A DNA stretch of 21,299 nt, from assembly GCA_021802085.1 (NCBI GenBank), contig JAKAAZ010000033.1, positions 1-21,299 of the forward strand, in the 5' to 3' direction. Below are positions 1 through 7,714 of this stretch, one piece after another (within the stretch, counting starts at the first letter, position 1; the number at the start of each line of letters is the position of its first letter). Below the pieces are notes generated by a model. The model saw only the letters and a program-made list of their open reading frames with translations. It was not told the origin of the DNA and did not search any database. The stretch is from Acidobacteriota bacterium (GTDB lineage: Bacteria > Acidobacteriota > Terriglobia > Terriglobales > Acidobacteriaceae). The position numbers and the translations under genes were made by a program.

Positions 1-23
1 AAAAATGCGGGGAGGAACACGGC

Positions 24-791
24 ATGAAGTTGCAGGACAAGGTTGCAATTGTGACTGGCTCAGCCAGCGGCATCGGCAAAGCCATTGTCATGGGGATGGC
101 CAGGGAAGGCGCCGCTGTTGTCGTAGATTACGTCGGTAACAATGATGCGGCCAACCAAGTCGTCAGCCAGATTCGAAGCGCAGCGGGAAAAGCGCAGGCG
201 ATCGAGGCGGACATTTCCGATCCCGCGCAAGTGAACAATCTGGTGCAGCAGACTTTGGAAACCATGGGGCGAATTGACATTTTCGTCAACAACGCCGGCC
301 TCGAGTACAAGCATCCGTTCACGGAATATCCCTTTGACCTATGGCAGGAAATCATCGCAGTCGACCTTACAGGACCGTTTTTGTGCGCGCAGGCCGCCGC
401 AAAAGCCATGATCCAGCAGGGCGATGGCGGCCGCATTCTTAACATTTCCTCGGTCCATGAGGATTTGCCGATGCCGACCAACGCTCCCTACTGCGCGGCC
501 AAGGGCGGCCTTCGCATGTTGATGCGCACCATTGCGGTGGAGCTTGCGCCGCACAAGATCACCGTGAATAACATTGCGCCCGGCGCCATTTTCACACCGA
601 TCGACGCGGATGTCGAAGCGAACGCCGCCATCGAAAAGCAGCTGATGGGGGAAATCCCCCTGGGACGCTGGGGCAAACCGGAAGAAGTGGCGGCGCTGGC
701 CATCTTTCTCGCTTCCGACGCAGCCGCGTATTGCACCGGCAGCACGTTCTTCATTGACGGCGGCATGATGCGCCAGTCCGGCAGCCTATAA
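24..791 (+). CDS. SDR family oxidoreductase, glucose 1-dehydrogenase-like
   Basis: A 255-residue classical short-chain dehydrogenase, full length for the family. The Rossmann glycine motif TGSASGIG is at residues 11-18, NNAG at 89-92, the catalytic Ser near 142-143 and the YxxxK pair at Y156/K160. The stretch SSVHEDLPMP followed by YCAAKGG, and the later PGAIFTPI and EEVAALAIFLAS, resemble Bacillus-type glucose 1-dehydrogenase, so oxidation of glucose or a related sugar or polyol with NAD(P)+ is the best guess. Asp35 near the end of the second strand might favour NAD+ (inference). The start is supported by GGAGG eight bases upstream. No signal peptide is seen, so it is cytosolic. The next gene follows after 68 bases on the same strand but is a secreted enzyme with no obvious functional link. 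Substrate is uncertain; the family is certain. Confidence 0.9.
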   Translation: MKLQDKVAIVTGSASGIGKAIVMGMAREGAAVVVDYVGNNDAANQVVSQIRSAAGKAQAIEADISDPAQVNNLVQQTLETMGRIDIFVNNAGLEYKHPFTEYPFDLWQEIIAVDLTGPFLCAQAAAKAMIQQGDGGRILNISSVHEDLPMPTNAPYCAAKGGLRMLMRTIAVELAPHKITVNNIAPGAIFTPIDADVEANAAIEKQLMGEIPLGRWGKPEEVAALAIFLASDAAAYCTGSTFFIDGGMMRQSGSL

Positions 792-859
792 TTCTTGTTC
801 GCGTTGGATTGCCGGTATTCTAAGAGAAATCTTTTGTCCATTCGCATGGAAGAATAAAA

Positions 860-2833
860 ATGAGCAAACCCAGCCGTTCGAATACGGTCCTCGCACTGGC
901 GGCAGTCCTGATAATGCTGCCGACCCTGCGCGCCGTGGCGCAGAATGCCAATGCAACCCGCCAAAAACGTGAAATAGGCCGATACTCTTTGGGTCGCCAC
1001 CACGAGCCAAAAATCTCGCGGGAACAGCTACTGAAGCTGGAGCATGACAAAATCCACTATGTCTTTGTGATCTATCAGGAGAATCGTTCCTTCGATTCTT
1101 ACTTTGGCACTTTTCCGGGCGCCGATGGCCTGTATAGTCAAAAGCCGGCAGATACGCCGGGCTTCACGCAGGTCATTCTCAACACCGACGGCTCCGCCAC
1201 TACGATCCAGCCCTTTCGCATCGGACCGGAACAGTACGCCGCGGATCTGGACGATGTGGACCACTCGCATCCGGCACTCGTCGCCAAGATGGATATCCGG
1301 GACAATGTTCCGCGGATGGATAAATTCGCTCTATTCGAGGAGCGGAAGCATAGTCCGACTGGCAGTCCCTCGCTCCAGGCCAAACAATTCGGCGAACTGG
1401 CGATGGCCCATGAGGATTGCGATACGGTCCCGCTGCTGTGGGACTATGCCGACCGGTTTGTCCTCTTCGATCATGTTTTTCAGGAAATGATCGGGCCTTC
1501 CACGTTGGGCAACCTCGCCATCATCGGCGCGCAGACAGGTCAGACCCAGTGGGCGCTGCATCCGGATGAGGCGTTCAAAGGCGATGGCGGTTCAACGCCG
1601 GGCGTTCCCGTGCTCAATGACGACGATCCCTTCTGGGGATCGCAACTGGATTCATCGGCCCACAAGATGCCGGTGAATCCAAGAGATTTCCGCCATGGGG
1701 TCGAGCCTGGCACGCAAATCAACCTGACCTATGCCACACTGCCATTGACGCTCCAGGGGTCCCATCTGGGCGGGACCGTCCGATCCGATCGAGACCCGGA
1801 TGGCGATCTTGGGGATGTTTCGGACGATGTGAAATTTATTTCCGGCGCCGGTAAGGGACAGATTCCCTTCGGCTGGTACGAGGAAGGGTATGACAAGGAA
1901 GCGACCGACCCAGACGTAGGCCCTGTGGACGCCGATGGCCTGCATGCGTCGTATGTCACCCATCACAACGGGCCGCAGTATTTCGGATATATTTCCAACA
2001 ATCCCGCCATGCGTTCCCAGTTGCACGGGCTGGGAGATTTCTTCCATGCCCTCGATAGCCGCACGCTGCCGCCCAGGGGCGTTTTCTTTGTGAAGGGCGG
2101 TTATCGCAACCTCTCTGGAATCGAACCTGCCGACCCGTATCCCGCCGCACAAAAGAATTTTCAGGGCGACGACGATCATCCCGGCTATTCCGATTCCCAA
2201 ATCAGTGAAGCCATGGTAGCCAGGGCTGTCAATAAAATTGCAGCCAGTCCTTATTGGAACCACAGCGTCATCATCGTCACCTGGGATGACTCCGAGGGCG
2301 ATTATGACCACGTTCGCCCGCCTATCCGTGCCTATGGCCCGGATGGATCTCCCATCACCGATGGCCCCCGTGTCCCGCTGCTGTTGATTTCTCCCTATGC
2401 CAAGGCGCATTTTATTGCCTCCGCGGAAGGCAATCATGCTTCCGTGGTGAAGTTCATCGACCGAACATTCCGCCTGACGCCGCTGGCCCTGTTACCGGAT
2501 GAAGTAAAAGGCCGCAACCTGGGCAAACAGGAGTTTCATCAACAAAACCTTGGCCCGCAGGACGCCTTGACGCCGGACGTTACAGATCTGCTCCAGGGAT
2601 TGAGCGCCGCTCGTCTTACCGGCCATGCTCCGCTGCTGCCGCCCTCGTATGCCCACGTGCCGGAGTCTCAGATCGACAATCTTCCGCGAAAGACTGGCTA
2701 TGGCTGCGCCGACCTGGGCATTGTTCCAACAGATCGTGCGCTTGGCATTCAGAACAGGATTCCCGCGGACTTCAACCCCAGGCCCAAAACACAGCCCACG
2801 CCTGTTTCTCCCGCGCAACTCCATCCTGACTGA
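860..2833 (+). CDS. Secreted phosphoesterase (phospholipase C / acid phosphatase family)
   Basis: A 657-residue protein of the alkaline-phosphatase-like phosphoesterase family that includes bacterial phospholipase C and AcpA-type acid phosphatases. Residues 1-27 form a signal peptide (basic start, hydrophobic LALAAVLIMLPT, cleavage near AVA-Q), so it acts in the periplasm or outside. The metal and nucleophile region ENRSFDSYFG is at 74-83, DHVFQEMIGPSTLGN at about 204-218, the second metal-binding stretch TWDDSEGDYDHV at 474-485, and RVPLLLISPYAK at 504-515. The ATG has GGAAG seven bases upstream. The Pro-rich C-terminal 60 residues look like a flexible tail. It probably releases phosphate or head groups from phosphoesters or phospholipids; the substrate cannot be read from sequence. 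It is convergent with the MscS gene, with a palindromic repeat between them. Confidence 0.88.
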   Translation: MSKPSRSNTVLALAAVLIMLPTLRAVAQNANATRQKREIGRYSLGRHHEPKISREQLLKLEHDKIHYVFVIYQENRSFDSYFGTFPGADGLYSQKPADTPGFTQVILNTDGSATTIQPFRIGPEQYAADLDDVDHSHPALVAKMDIRDNVPRMDKFALFEERKHSPTGSPSLQAKQFGELAMAHEDCDTVPLLWDYADRFVLFDHVFQEMIGPSTLGNLAIIGAQTGQTQWALHPDEAFKGDGGSTPGVPVLNDDDPFWGSQLDSSAHKMPVNPRDFRHGVEPGTQINLTYATLPLTLQGSHLGGTVRSDRDPDGDLGDVSDDVKFISGAGKGQIPFGWYEEGYDKEATDPDVGPVDADGLHASYVTHHNGPQYFGYISNNPAMRSQLHGLGDFFHALDSRTLPPRGVFFVKGGYRNLSGIEPADPYPAAQKNFQGDDDHPGYSDSQISEAMVARAVNKIAASPYWNHSVIIVTWDDSEGDYDHVRPPIRAYGPDGSPITDGPRVPLLLISPYAKAHFIASAEGNHASVVKFIDRTFRLTPLALLPDEVKGRNLGKQEFHQQNLGPQDALTPDVTDLLQGLSAARLTGHAPLLPPSYAHVPESQIDNLPRKTGYGCADLGIVPTDRALGIQNRIPADFNPRPKTQPTPVSPAQLHPD

Positions 2834-2882
2834 AGGGCTGGAATCGCTCTCGGCAGCGAAGAGGACATCGATTGATAGTCCT

Positions 2883-3027
2883 ATAGCGGATTTACAGTTT
2901 GTATAGTCATTTGTGGTGAAGAATCCAGACGATATCCGCATCGTAAACGCCGCCTCACCCTCTGGATTCTTCGCTGCGCTCAGAATGACTCCTCTCATTT
3001 TGAAACCAGTATATGTAAAACCGCTCT
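2883..3027. repeat. Palindromic intergenic repeat R1, copy A (short variant)
   Basis: A 145-bp imperfect palindrome filling the gap between two convergent genes. The left end ATAGCGGATTTACAG (from 2883) is matched by the inverted right end around 3007-3027, which reads AGAGCGGTTTTACAT on the opposite strand. The interior carries GTGAAGAATCCAGACGATAT (from 2916) and the inverted TGGATTCTTCGCTGCGCTCA (2962-2981). It shares core sequence with copies at 18964-19170 and 21165-21299, but lacks a 56-bp block that copy B has at 18999-19054. The predicted hairpin could also act as a two-way terminator for the flanking genes (inference). No ORF lies in it. Confidence 0.85.
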
Positions 3028-3069
3028 GACAGACGCGATGACTCGATCAGCCTGAACAAATGCGCGCGT

Positions 3070-5112
3070 TTATACCTTGACCGCGGACCGGAGTTCCGGC
3101 GCTGCACCGTCGGCCAGCCGGATCGTTGGATTCCTGCGCAGAATGTCCATCACTTCCATCACTATGCGGTCGTCGAGCTCAGCGGCCTGACGCAGCGGGA
3201 CAGGGTAATGCACCACCACCTCCAGTCCGGAGCCGACGAAGCGCGCCCGCGTATTTGGCTTGGGTACATCCATATGCACGCCGACCATCTGTTCAATGCC
3301 CATATGCTGTTTTTCCAGCAGGGGCCGGTACTCGTCATAGAGCGTATTGACGAGCGCAAGCAGCTCTTTTTCCGCCAGTTGCACATCGCTTTCCGCGTGC
3401 AAAGGAAGCCCAATCTCGCGCCACGTATATTCTGTGCCAGGCACTTGTTTGAACAGCGGGCTGGTCTGAAACAGAATGGAGTTGGGAAACACGACTATGC
3501 GTCCAGTCGGCGTCACCTCGATGCCGCTGCCAGCCAGTTCCATCAGATAGAAACGAACCAGACCGATGTCGACCACATCGCCAGTCACGCTGTTGGCGCC
3601 GTTGTACACCACGGTCACGCGGTCGCCCACGCGAACGCCATAACGGCCCACCAGGAAAAAATATGCCGCGACGGACAGAATGACGGCCTGCAACGCGACA
3701 GCGATACCGGCTGTAATTAAACCGGCATACGTGGCCAGCGAACTGAAGTCGCTGATAAACCCCAGTAGAATGACCACTGCCATGCAAAAGCCGGTGACGA
3801 CGCGGCGCAGAACAAGAAACTGACGCCTGCGTCGCGCATCGTGAATGTAACGGAAGCTGGCGCGGCGCCACAGTTCGGAGAACAGCCAGATCAAACCGAG
3901 TACGATCAGCAGCGTGGCGACGCGCAGCAGCAGAGAACGCAGGATCTGCGTGTATTCATGTTCGATGGAATCCTGCAACTGCCCCAGACTGGCTTGGCTT
4001 TGATCCAGAAGCATCAACTGCTGGCTCAACGGCAACGTGGCGCTGGAAATCTGCTTGAAATGCAGCACCAGCTCCGTCATTTCGCTCTGTTTCTGCTGTG
4101 AAGTTTCCTGGCTCTGCGCTGCGGGAGCAGTGGCTGAGGCAGTCGTCGCGGAGTCGGGAGCACTCGGATTCGCGGCACCGGCGCTTGCAGCCGTTCCGTT
4201 ACTCTGTCCCACGTTGGCGAGTTCGATTTGCCCTTGCTGCAGGGTCGCGCGCAGCGCCGCCAGCAAGGGGGCACGAAGTCGCTGTGTCGCCGCCTGCAAT
4301 CGCGTGGTCTCATCCTCGATCTGGTCCAGCGTGCGCAGGCTTCCCATCAGATGGACCATTTGCGACATCTGCCCGATCAGACCTTCGTTCTGCCGATTGC
4401 CAATGATTTGAAAACGCGCCGGCGGCGGAGCAGACACTTTTTCGCCTGCCTTGGCTGCGCCCGGAGATACAGCGATCCCCGGGCCAGGAATCGTACGCTG
4501 CAATGCCTGAATCTTGGCGGTCAGTTCCGTCCCGGCCCCAATTGCGTTCTCCGCCGAGTTCATGAAAGCAATTAGCTGATCGAGGTTGTCTTCCAGCGCC
4601 TGGGCCAATTGCAATTGGCCTTGCAGCGTGCCCCGCTGCATCGCGAGGGCAGGCCGCTCGCTCGCGCGTACCGTTGGAATCTTACGGTTCAATGCATCCA
4701 GTTCAGTTTGTAATATTTGAATTTGCTGGCGGATGCTTTGTTGCCTCTTGAAGATGTTCTGGGCATCGATCGCATTCCCGGTATTCCCGGCCGCGGGTCC
4801 GTTCTTCGGAGACGATTCCTCGATCAGTTCGGCCTGCGCCAGCGCCGACTCGAACTCCAGTTTCACCACCTTTTGCGCGATGGCCTGCCCATTCTCGACA
4901 TACAACTCATCTCCCGAGCGGGCCAGGTAAATTTCCGCGCTCTCCCATTGCCGGGACCAGCGCTGCACCAGGGTCAAGTGATTCAATACCTGATCTTCGG
5001 TATTCGGCGGCGTCATCTGAGCGACAGCCGTGAAACAAACTACAAGCGCCGCCAGGCCGGCTAGACCGGCACATGCATTCAGCCTGCGCATGAAATTGCG
5101 TAGAACCCACAT
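3070..5112 (-). CDS. Large MscS-family mechanosensitive channel with periplasmic coiled-coil domain
   Basis: A 680-residue inner-membrane channel of the MscS family. Residues 1-31 look like a signal peptide ending AVAQ. Residues 35-385 form a long Gln/Leu/Ala-rich, probably coiled-coil periplasmic domain, interrupted by a Pro/Ala linker near 208-232 and an Ala/Ser/Thr-rich linker near 305-335. Membrane segments follow at about 391-412, 437-455 and 461-487. The last is the pore helix AGLITAGIAVALQAVILSVA, which leads into the beta domain with FPNSILF at 542-548. This architecture resembles the large MscK/YbiO-type proteins rather than the small E. coli MscS. The start is supported by GGAG five bases before the ATG. 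It is the last gene of a minus-strand run, 94 bases after the prenyl synthase. The expected role is release of solutes on hypo-osmotic shock. Confidence 0.88.
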   Translation of the reverse strand: MWVLRNFMRRLNACAGLAGLAALVVCFTAVAQMTPPNTEDQVLNHLTLVQRWSRQWESAEIYLARSGDELYVENGQAIAQKVVKLEFESALAQAELIEESSPKNGPAAGNTGNAIDAQNIFKRQQSIRQQIQILQTELDALNRKIPTVRASERPALAMQRGTLQGQLQLAQALEDNLDQLIAFMNSAENAIGAGTELTAKIQALQRTIPGPGIAVSPGAAKAGEKVSAPPPARFQIIGNRQNEGLIGQMSQMVHLMGSLRTLDQIEDETTRLQAATQRLRAPLLAALRATLQQGQIELANVGQSNGTAASAGAANPSAPDSATTASATAPAAQSQETSQQKQSEMTELVLHFKQISSATLPLSQQLMLLDQSQASLGQLQDSIEHEYTQILRSLLLRVATLLIVLGLIWLFSELWRRASFRYIHDARRRRQFLVLRRVVTGFCMAVVILLGFISDFSSLATYAGLITAGIAVALQAVILSVAAYFFLVGRYGVRVGDRVTVVYNGANSVTGDVVDIGLVRFYLMELAGSGIEVTPTGRIVVFPNSILFQTSPLFKQVPGTEYTWREIGLPLHAESDVQLAEKELLALVNTLYDEYRPLLEKQHMGIEQMVGVHMDVPKPNTRARFVGSGLEVVVHYPVPLRQAAELDDRIVMEVMDILRRNPTIRLADGAAPELRSAVKV

Positions 5113-5206
5113 AGAATCTCCAGGAAATGAAAGGGCATTCTTCAGGATGCCTTGGATCGGAGTTGGCAGAAGTTGGTTGCGCGGAAGAATTACTTGTCGT
5201 CAACCA

Positions 5207-6196
5207 TCATTTTTCACGGGACACAACAAAGTCCGGCACCCACAGCAGTGCTCTCTTGAATTCCGAATCCGGCAGAATGGCAAGGTCGTTTCGCGCCGCT
5301 TCCGCATGTGCGTCGGCAACCTGAATGGCATAGTCCAGAGAAGCATTCCGCCGCAGGATGGCAAGGATGCGTTCGTGCCCGACGCGCTCCAATCCATGAT
5401 CTTCGATCACCGCAAGGATGTCGGCGCGTTCTTGTGCATTGCCATGTTCCAGCGCGTGGACCACGGCCAGCGTGGCTTTGCCTTCCCGCAGATCGCTGGC
5501 GGTCGGCTTGCCCAGCACGGCCTCGCTGGCGGTCAAATCGAGCACATCATCCACAATCTGAAAGGCCAGCCCGAGATTGCGGCCGTACTCGCCAAGCGCC
5601 TCTTCCATTGGCGCGGAAGCTCCAGCCAGCACGCATCCCAGTTGCATCGACACGCGGAACAAGCACGCGGTCTTGCGATAAATCAGCTCGTGATATTCCT
5701 GCTCGTTCAGCGCATTTCCCAGGCACTCCATCTGCAGCAGTTCTCCTTCCACCATCTGCTGCGTCAGGCTGATCAGCAAATCGAGGATACGGAAATTGCG
5801 CTCCTCCAGTGCCACGCGGAAGGCCTGCATATAGAGCCAGTCGCCAGCCAGCACGCATTTGGAGTTGCCCCATTGCGTGTTCGTGGAAGGACGCCCGCGG
5901 CGAATGTCCGCCACATCGATAATGTCGTCATGCACCAACGTTGCGGTATGCACCATCTCGATCACGGCGCCCAGGCGCACGCTGCTGCTTCCCGTGTGAC
6001 CCAGGGCCTTGGCCGCCAGCAGCAGCAGGGCCGGACGAATCCGCTTGCCGCCGCCTTCGCGCAGGTATCCAGCGATCTCCGTGATGGAATCGACCTCGGA
6101 AGCGGAAAGGCGCTCGAATTCCCGTTCCACGGCGACCAGGTCGTCGTGGAGCAGATCGAACACCTCTTTCGCCGTCGTGATGGCCGCTGTGCTCAA
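5207..6196 (-). CDS. Long-chain polyprenyl diphosphate synthase
   Basis: A 329-residue trans-isoprenyl diphosphate synthase. The first Asp-rich motif DDIID is at residues 90-94 and the second, DDVLD, at 216-220; GGGKRIRPALLLL at 48-60 is the IPP-binding region. The residue five before the first motif is Ala85, with Thr86 next to it. In this family a small residue there marks octaprenyl, heptaprenyl or solanesyl synthases, whereas farnesyl synthases carry an aromatic one. It therefore probably makes the side-chain precursor of menaquinone or ubiquinone (inference). The start codon is TTG, with GAGG ten bases upstream; no upstream in-frame start exists. It lies 38 bases downstream of the yajQ-like gene on the same strand. 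Exact chain length is not known. Confidence 0.9.
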   Translation of the reverse strand: MSTAAITTAKEVFDLLHDDLVAVEREFERLSASEVDSITEIAGYLREGGGKRIRPALLLLAAKALGHTGSSSVRLGAVIEMVHTATLVHDDIIDVADIRRGRPSTNTQWGNSKCVLAGDWLYMQAFRVALEERNFRILDLLISLTQQMVEGELLQMECLGNALNEQEYHELIYRKTACLFRVSMQLGCVLAGASAPMEEALGEYGRNLGLAFQIVDDVLDLTASEAVLGKPTASDLREGKATLAVVHALEHGNAQERADILAVIEDHGLERVGHERILAILRRNASLDYAIQVADAHAEAARNDLAILPDSEFKRALLWVPDFVVSREK

Positions 6197-6234
6197 ATTC
6201 GTTCCGCCTCTGTTCCCCTCGATGCTGCTGACCG

Positions 6235-6735
6235 CTAGTTGGACCGATAATTCGTGAACTGCAAGTCGATGCCAAAGTCGTGCTTCTTCAACATTGCAAT
6301 CATATCCTGTAATGTATCGCGGTCCTTGCTGCTGACGCGGACCATGTCCCCCTGGATGGTGGCCTGCGCCTTGCTCTTGGACTCTTTAATCAGCTTGACG
6401 ATCTCTTTCGCTTTTTCGATCGCAATCCCCTGCTGCAGCGTGACCTTCTGGCGAACGCTGGAGCCCGAGGCTGGCTCGATCTTGCCATAGGTCAGGGCCT
6501 TCAGAGAAACTCCGCGTTTCGCCAGTTTTTGCTGCAAGATTTCCGTCACCGCCTTCAGCTTGTATTCATCGCTGGACGCAAGCTGAATGGCCTCCTCGCC
6601 CTCCAGTTTGATTTCGGAGTGCGAATCCTTTAAATCGAACCGCGTGCGGATCTCCTTCGATGCCTGATCCACAGCATTCAACACCTCTTGCGCGTCCACT
6701 TTGCTGACAATATCGAATGAATTCTCGGTCGCCAT
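6235..6735 (-). CDS. yajQ: YajQ family nucleotide-binding protein
   Basis: A 166-residue protein matching YajQ in length and across its whole sequence. It opens with FDIVSKVDAQEVLNAVDQA, has the middle segment TRFDLKDSHSEIKLEGE, and ends near MLKKHDFGIDLQFTNYR. Family members bind cyclic di-GMP or RNA-like ligands, and one in Xanthomonas acts as a cyclic di-GMP-responsive transcription co-factor; the role here is not shown by the sequence. It is soluble and has no signal peptide. AGG lies five bases before the ATG. It sits between the TatD gene (87 bases upstream) and the prenyl synthase (38 bases downstream), all on the minus strand, so co-transcription is likely. Confidence 0.92.
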   Translation of the reverse strand: MATENSFDIVSKVDAQEVLNAVDQASKEIRTRFDLKDSHSEIKLEGEEAIQLASSDEYKLKAVTEILQQKLAKRGVSLKALTYGKIEPASGSSVRQKVTLQQGIAIEKAKEIVKLIKESKSKAQATIQGDMVRVSSKDRDTLQDMIAMLKKHDFGIDLQFTNYRSN

Positions 6736-6822
6736 ACTTCCCTGCCCTTACTGGATTCTATTTTCCGCGCTGTCGGCGCCTGCTGTCGTTCGCCCGATTG
6801 CCTGCACTGTTTCCGACCGCGC

Positions 6823-7629
6823 TCAACCAAAAAAACGATAGAAGTTTTCCGTCGTCGTCAAAGCCATGGTCTCACAGTTCACGCCGCGGACCGCGCCCAG
6901 TTGCTCCGCCACGCGCCGCACCATGGCCGGTTCGTTGCGCTTGCCGCGATGCGGTACCGGTGCAAGAAAGGGTGCATCGGTCTCGATCAAGATCCTATCC
7001 ACCGGGATTTTCTCCGCTACATCCCGGATGGGCTGCGCCTTGGGAAAGGTAATGTTCCCGGCGAAGGAAATAAGAAAGCCCATGTCCATGGCCTGCTGTG
7101 CGTGCCGATATTCGCCCGCAAAACAGTGCAATACTCCTCCCAGCCCGGTCGCGCGCCAATACTCGTCCAGCAGGGCCAGGGCATCGTCCCAGGCATTCGT
7201 ACTCTCCGCGGACGCCCGGCAGTGGATCAAAATTGGCAGTCTGTGCCGCGCGGCAACTTTCATCTGATCTACAAAAACACGCTGCTGCACTTCGCGGGGC
7301 GAGTGGTCATAAAAGTAATCGAGGCCAATCTCGCCAATGGCGACGACTTCCGGTTCCGCGGCCAGGGTGTCCAGTTTGTTGAGCGCACCCTCGTCCGCCA
7401 GGCTCGCCTCATGCGGATGGATGCCGGCGCTGACCAGAATCCGTGGCATATCGGATCTGGATCGGTAGGCGCGGCTCAGGTCGAGCGCGCCGTGCATCGT
7501 CTCCGGACCCTCCCCAATGCCGACGGCCAAAATCGCCTCGACGCCTGCCTCGAATGCACGAACCAGCATCGCCTCGCGGTCCTCCGTGTAGCGGTCACTG
7601 TCCAGGTGTGCATGCGAGTCCACCAGCAT
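6823..7629 (-). CDS. TatD family metal-dependent hydrolase (DNase)
   Basis: A 268-residue TatD-type amidohydrolase-fold protein, complete for the family. The metal ligands are visible: HAH at residues 6-8 (DSHAHLD), E100 in AIGEIGLDY, H136 in ILIHCR, H168 in LHCFAG and D218 in LIETDAPFL. E. coli relatives TatD and YcfH are Mg-dependent 3'-5' exonucleases or deoxyribonucleases acting on DNA or RNA; which substrate applies here is unknown. It is cytosolic. GGAAGC lies just upstream of the ATG. It follows metG by 85 bases, a gap that holds a strong inverted repeat. A metG-tatD order is common in bacteria, which supports a housekeeping role. Confidence 0.92.
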   Translation of the reverse strand: MLVDSHAHLDSDRYTEDREAMLVRAFEAGVEAILAVGIGEGPETMHGALDLSRAYRSRSDMPRILVSAGIHPHEASLADEGALNKLDTLAAEPEVVAIGEIGLDYFYDHSPREVQQRVFVDQMKVAARHRLPILIHCRASAESTNAWDDALALLDEYWRATGLGGVLHCFAGEYRHAQQAMDMGFLISFAGNITFPKAQPIRDVAEKIPVDRILIETDAPFLAPVPHRGKRNEPAMVRRVAEQLGAVRGVNCETMALTTTENFYRFFG

Positions 7630-7669
7630 GGGGAGTTGCTTCCATTCCTCAGCGTCAGCGCCTGGGTGC

Positions 7670-7695
7670 CCCAGGTCTCGTTTCTGAGACCTGGG
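7670..7695. repeat. Perfect 10-bp-arm inverted repeat between metG and tatD-like gene
   Basis: CCCAGGTCTC at 7670-7679 and GAGACCTGGG at 7686-7695 are perfect inverted repeats around a 6-base loop. The flank CCTGGGTGCC at 7661-7670 partly repeats the arm. On the minus strand the hairpin is followed by GGCACCC, not a T-run, so it is not a standard intrinsic terminator. It looks like a small repetitive extragenic palindrome, or an RNA structure that could partly uncouple tatD from metG (inference). Confidence 0.75.
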
Positions 7696-7714
7696 ATCAA
7701 TCCCACAGAAACCG

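Noticed and set aside
792..859. Promoter between the SDR and the phosphoesterase gene (TTGTTC ... TATTCT)
   Set aside because: The -35 and spacing (15 bases) are poor, so I could not support a site.
5030..6238. Long plus-strand open frame (402 codons) opposite the prenyl synthase
   Set aside because: It lies antisense to a clear enzyme, shows no family motif and has a His/Gln/Arg-heavy composition typical of reverse-frame reading of GC-rich genes.
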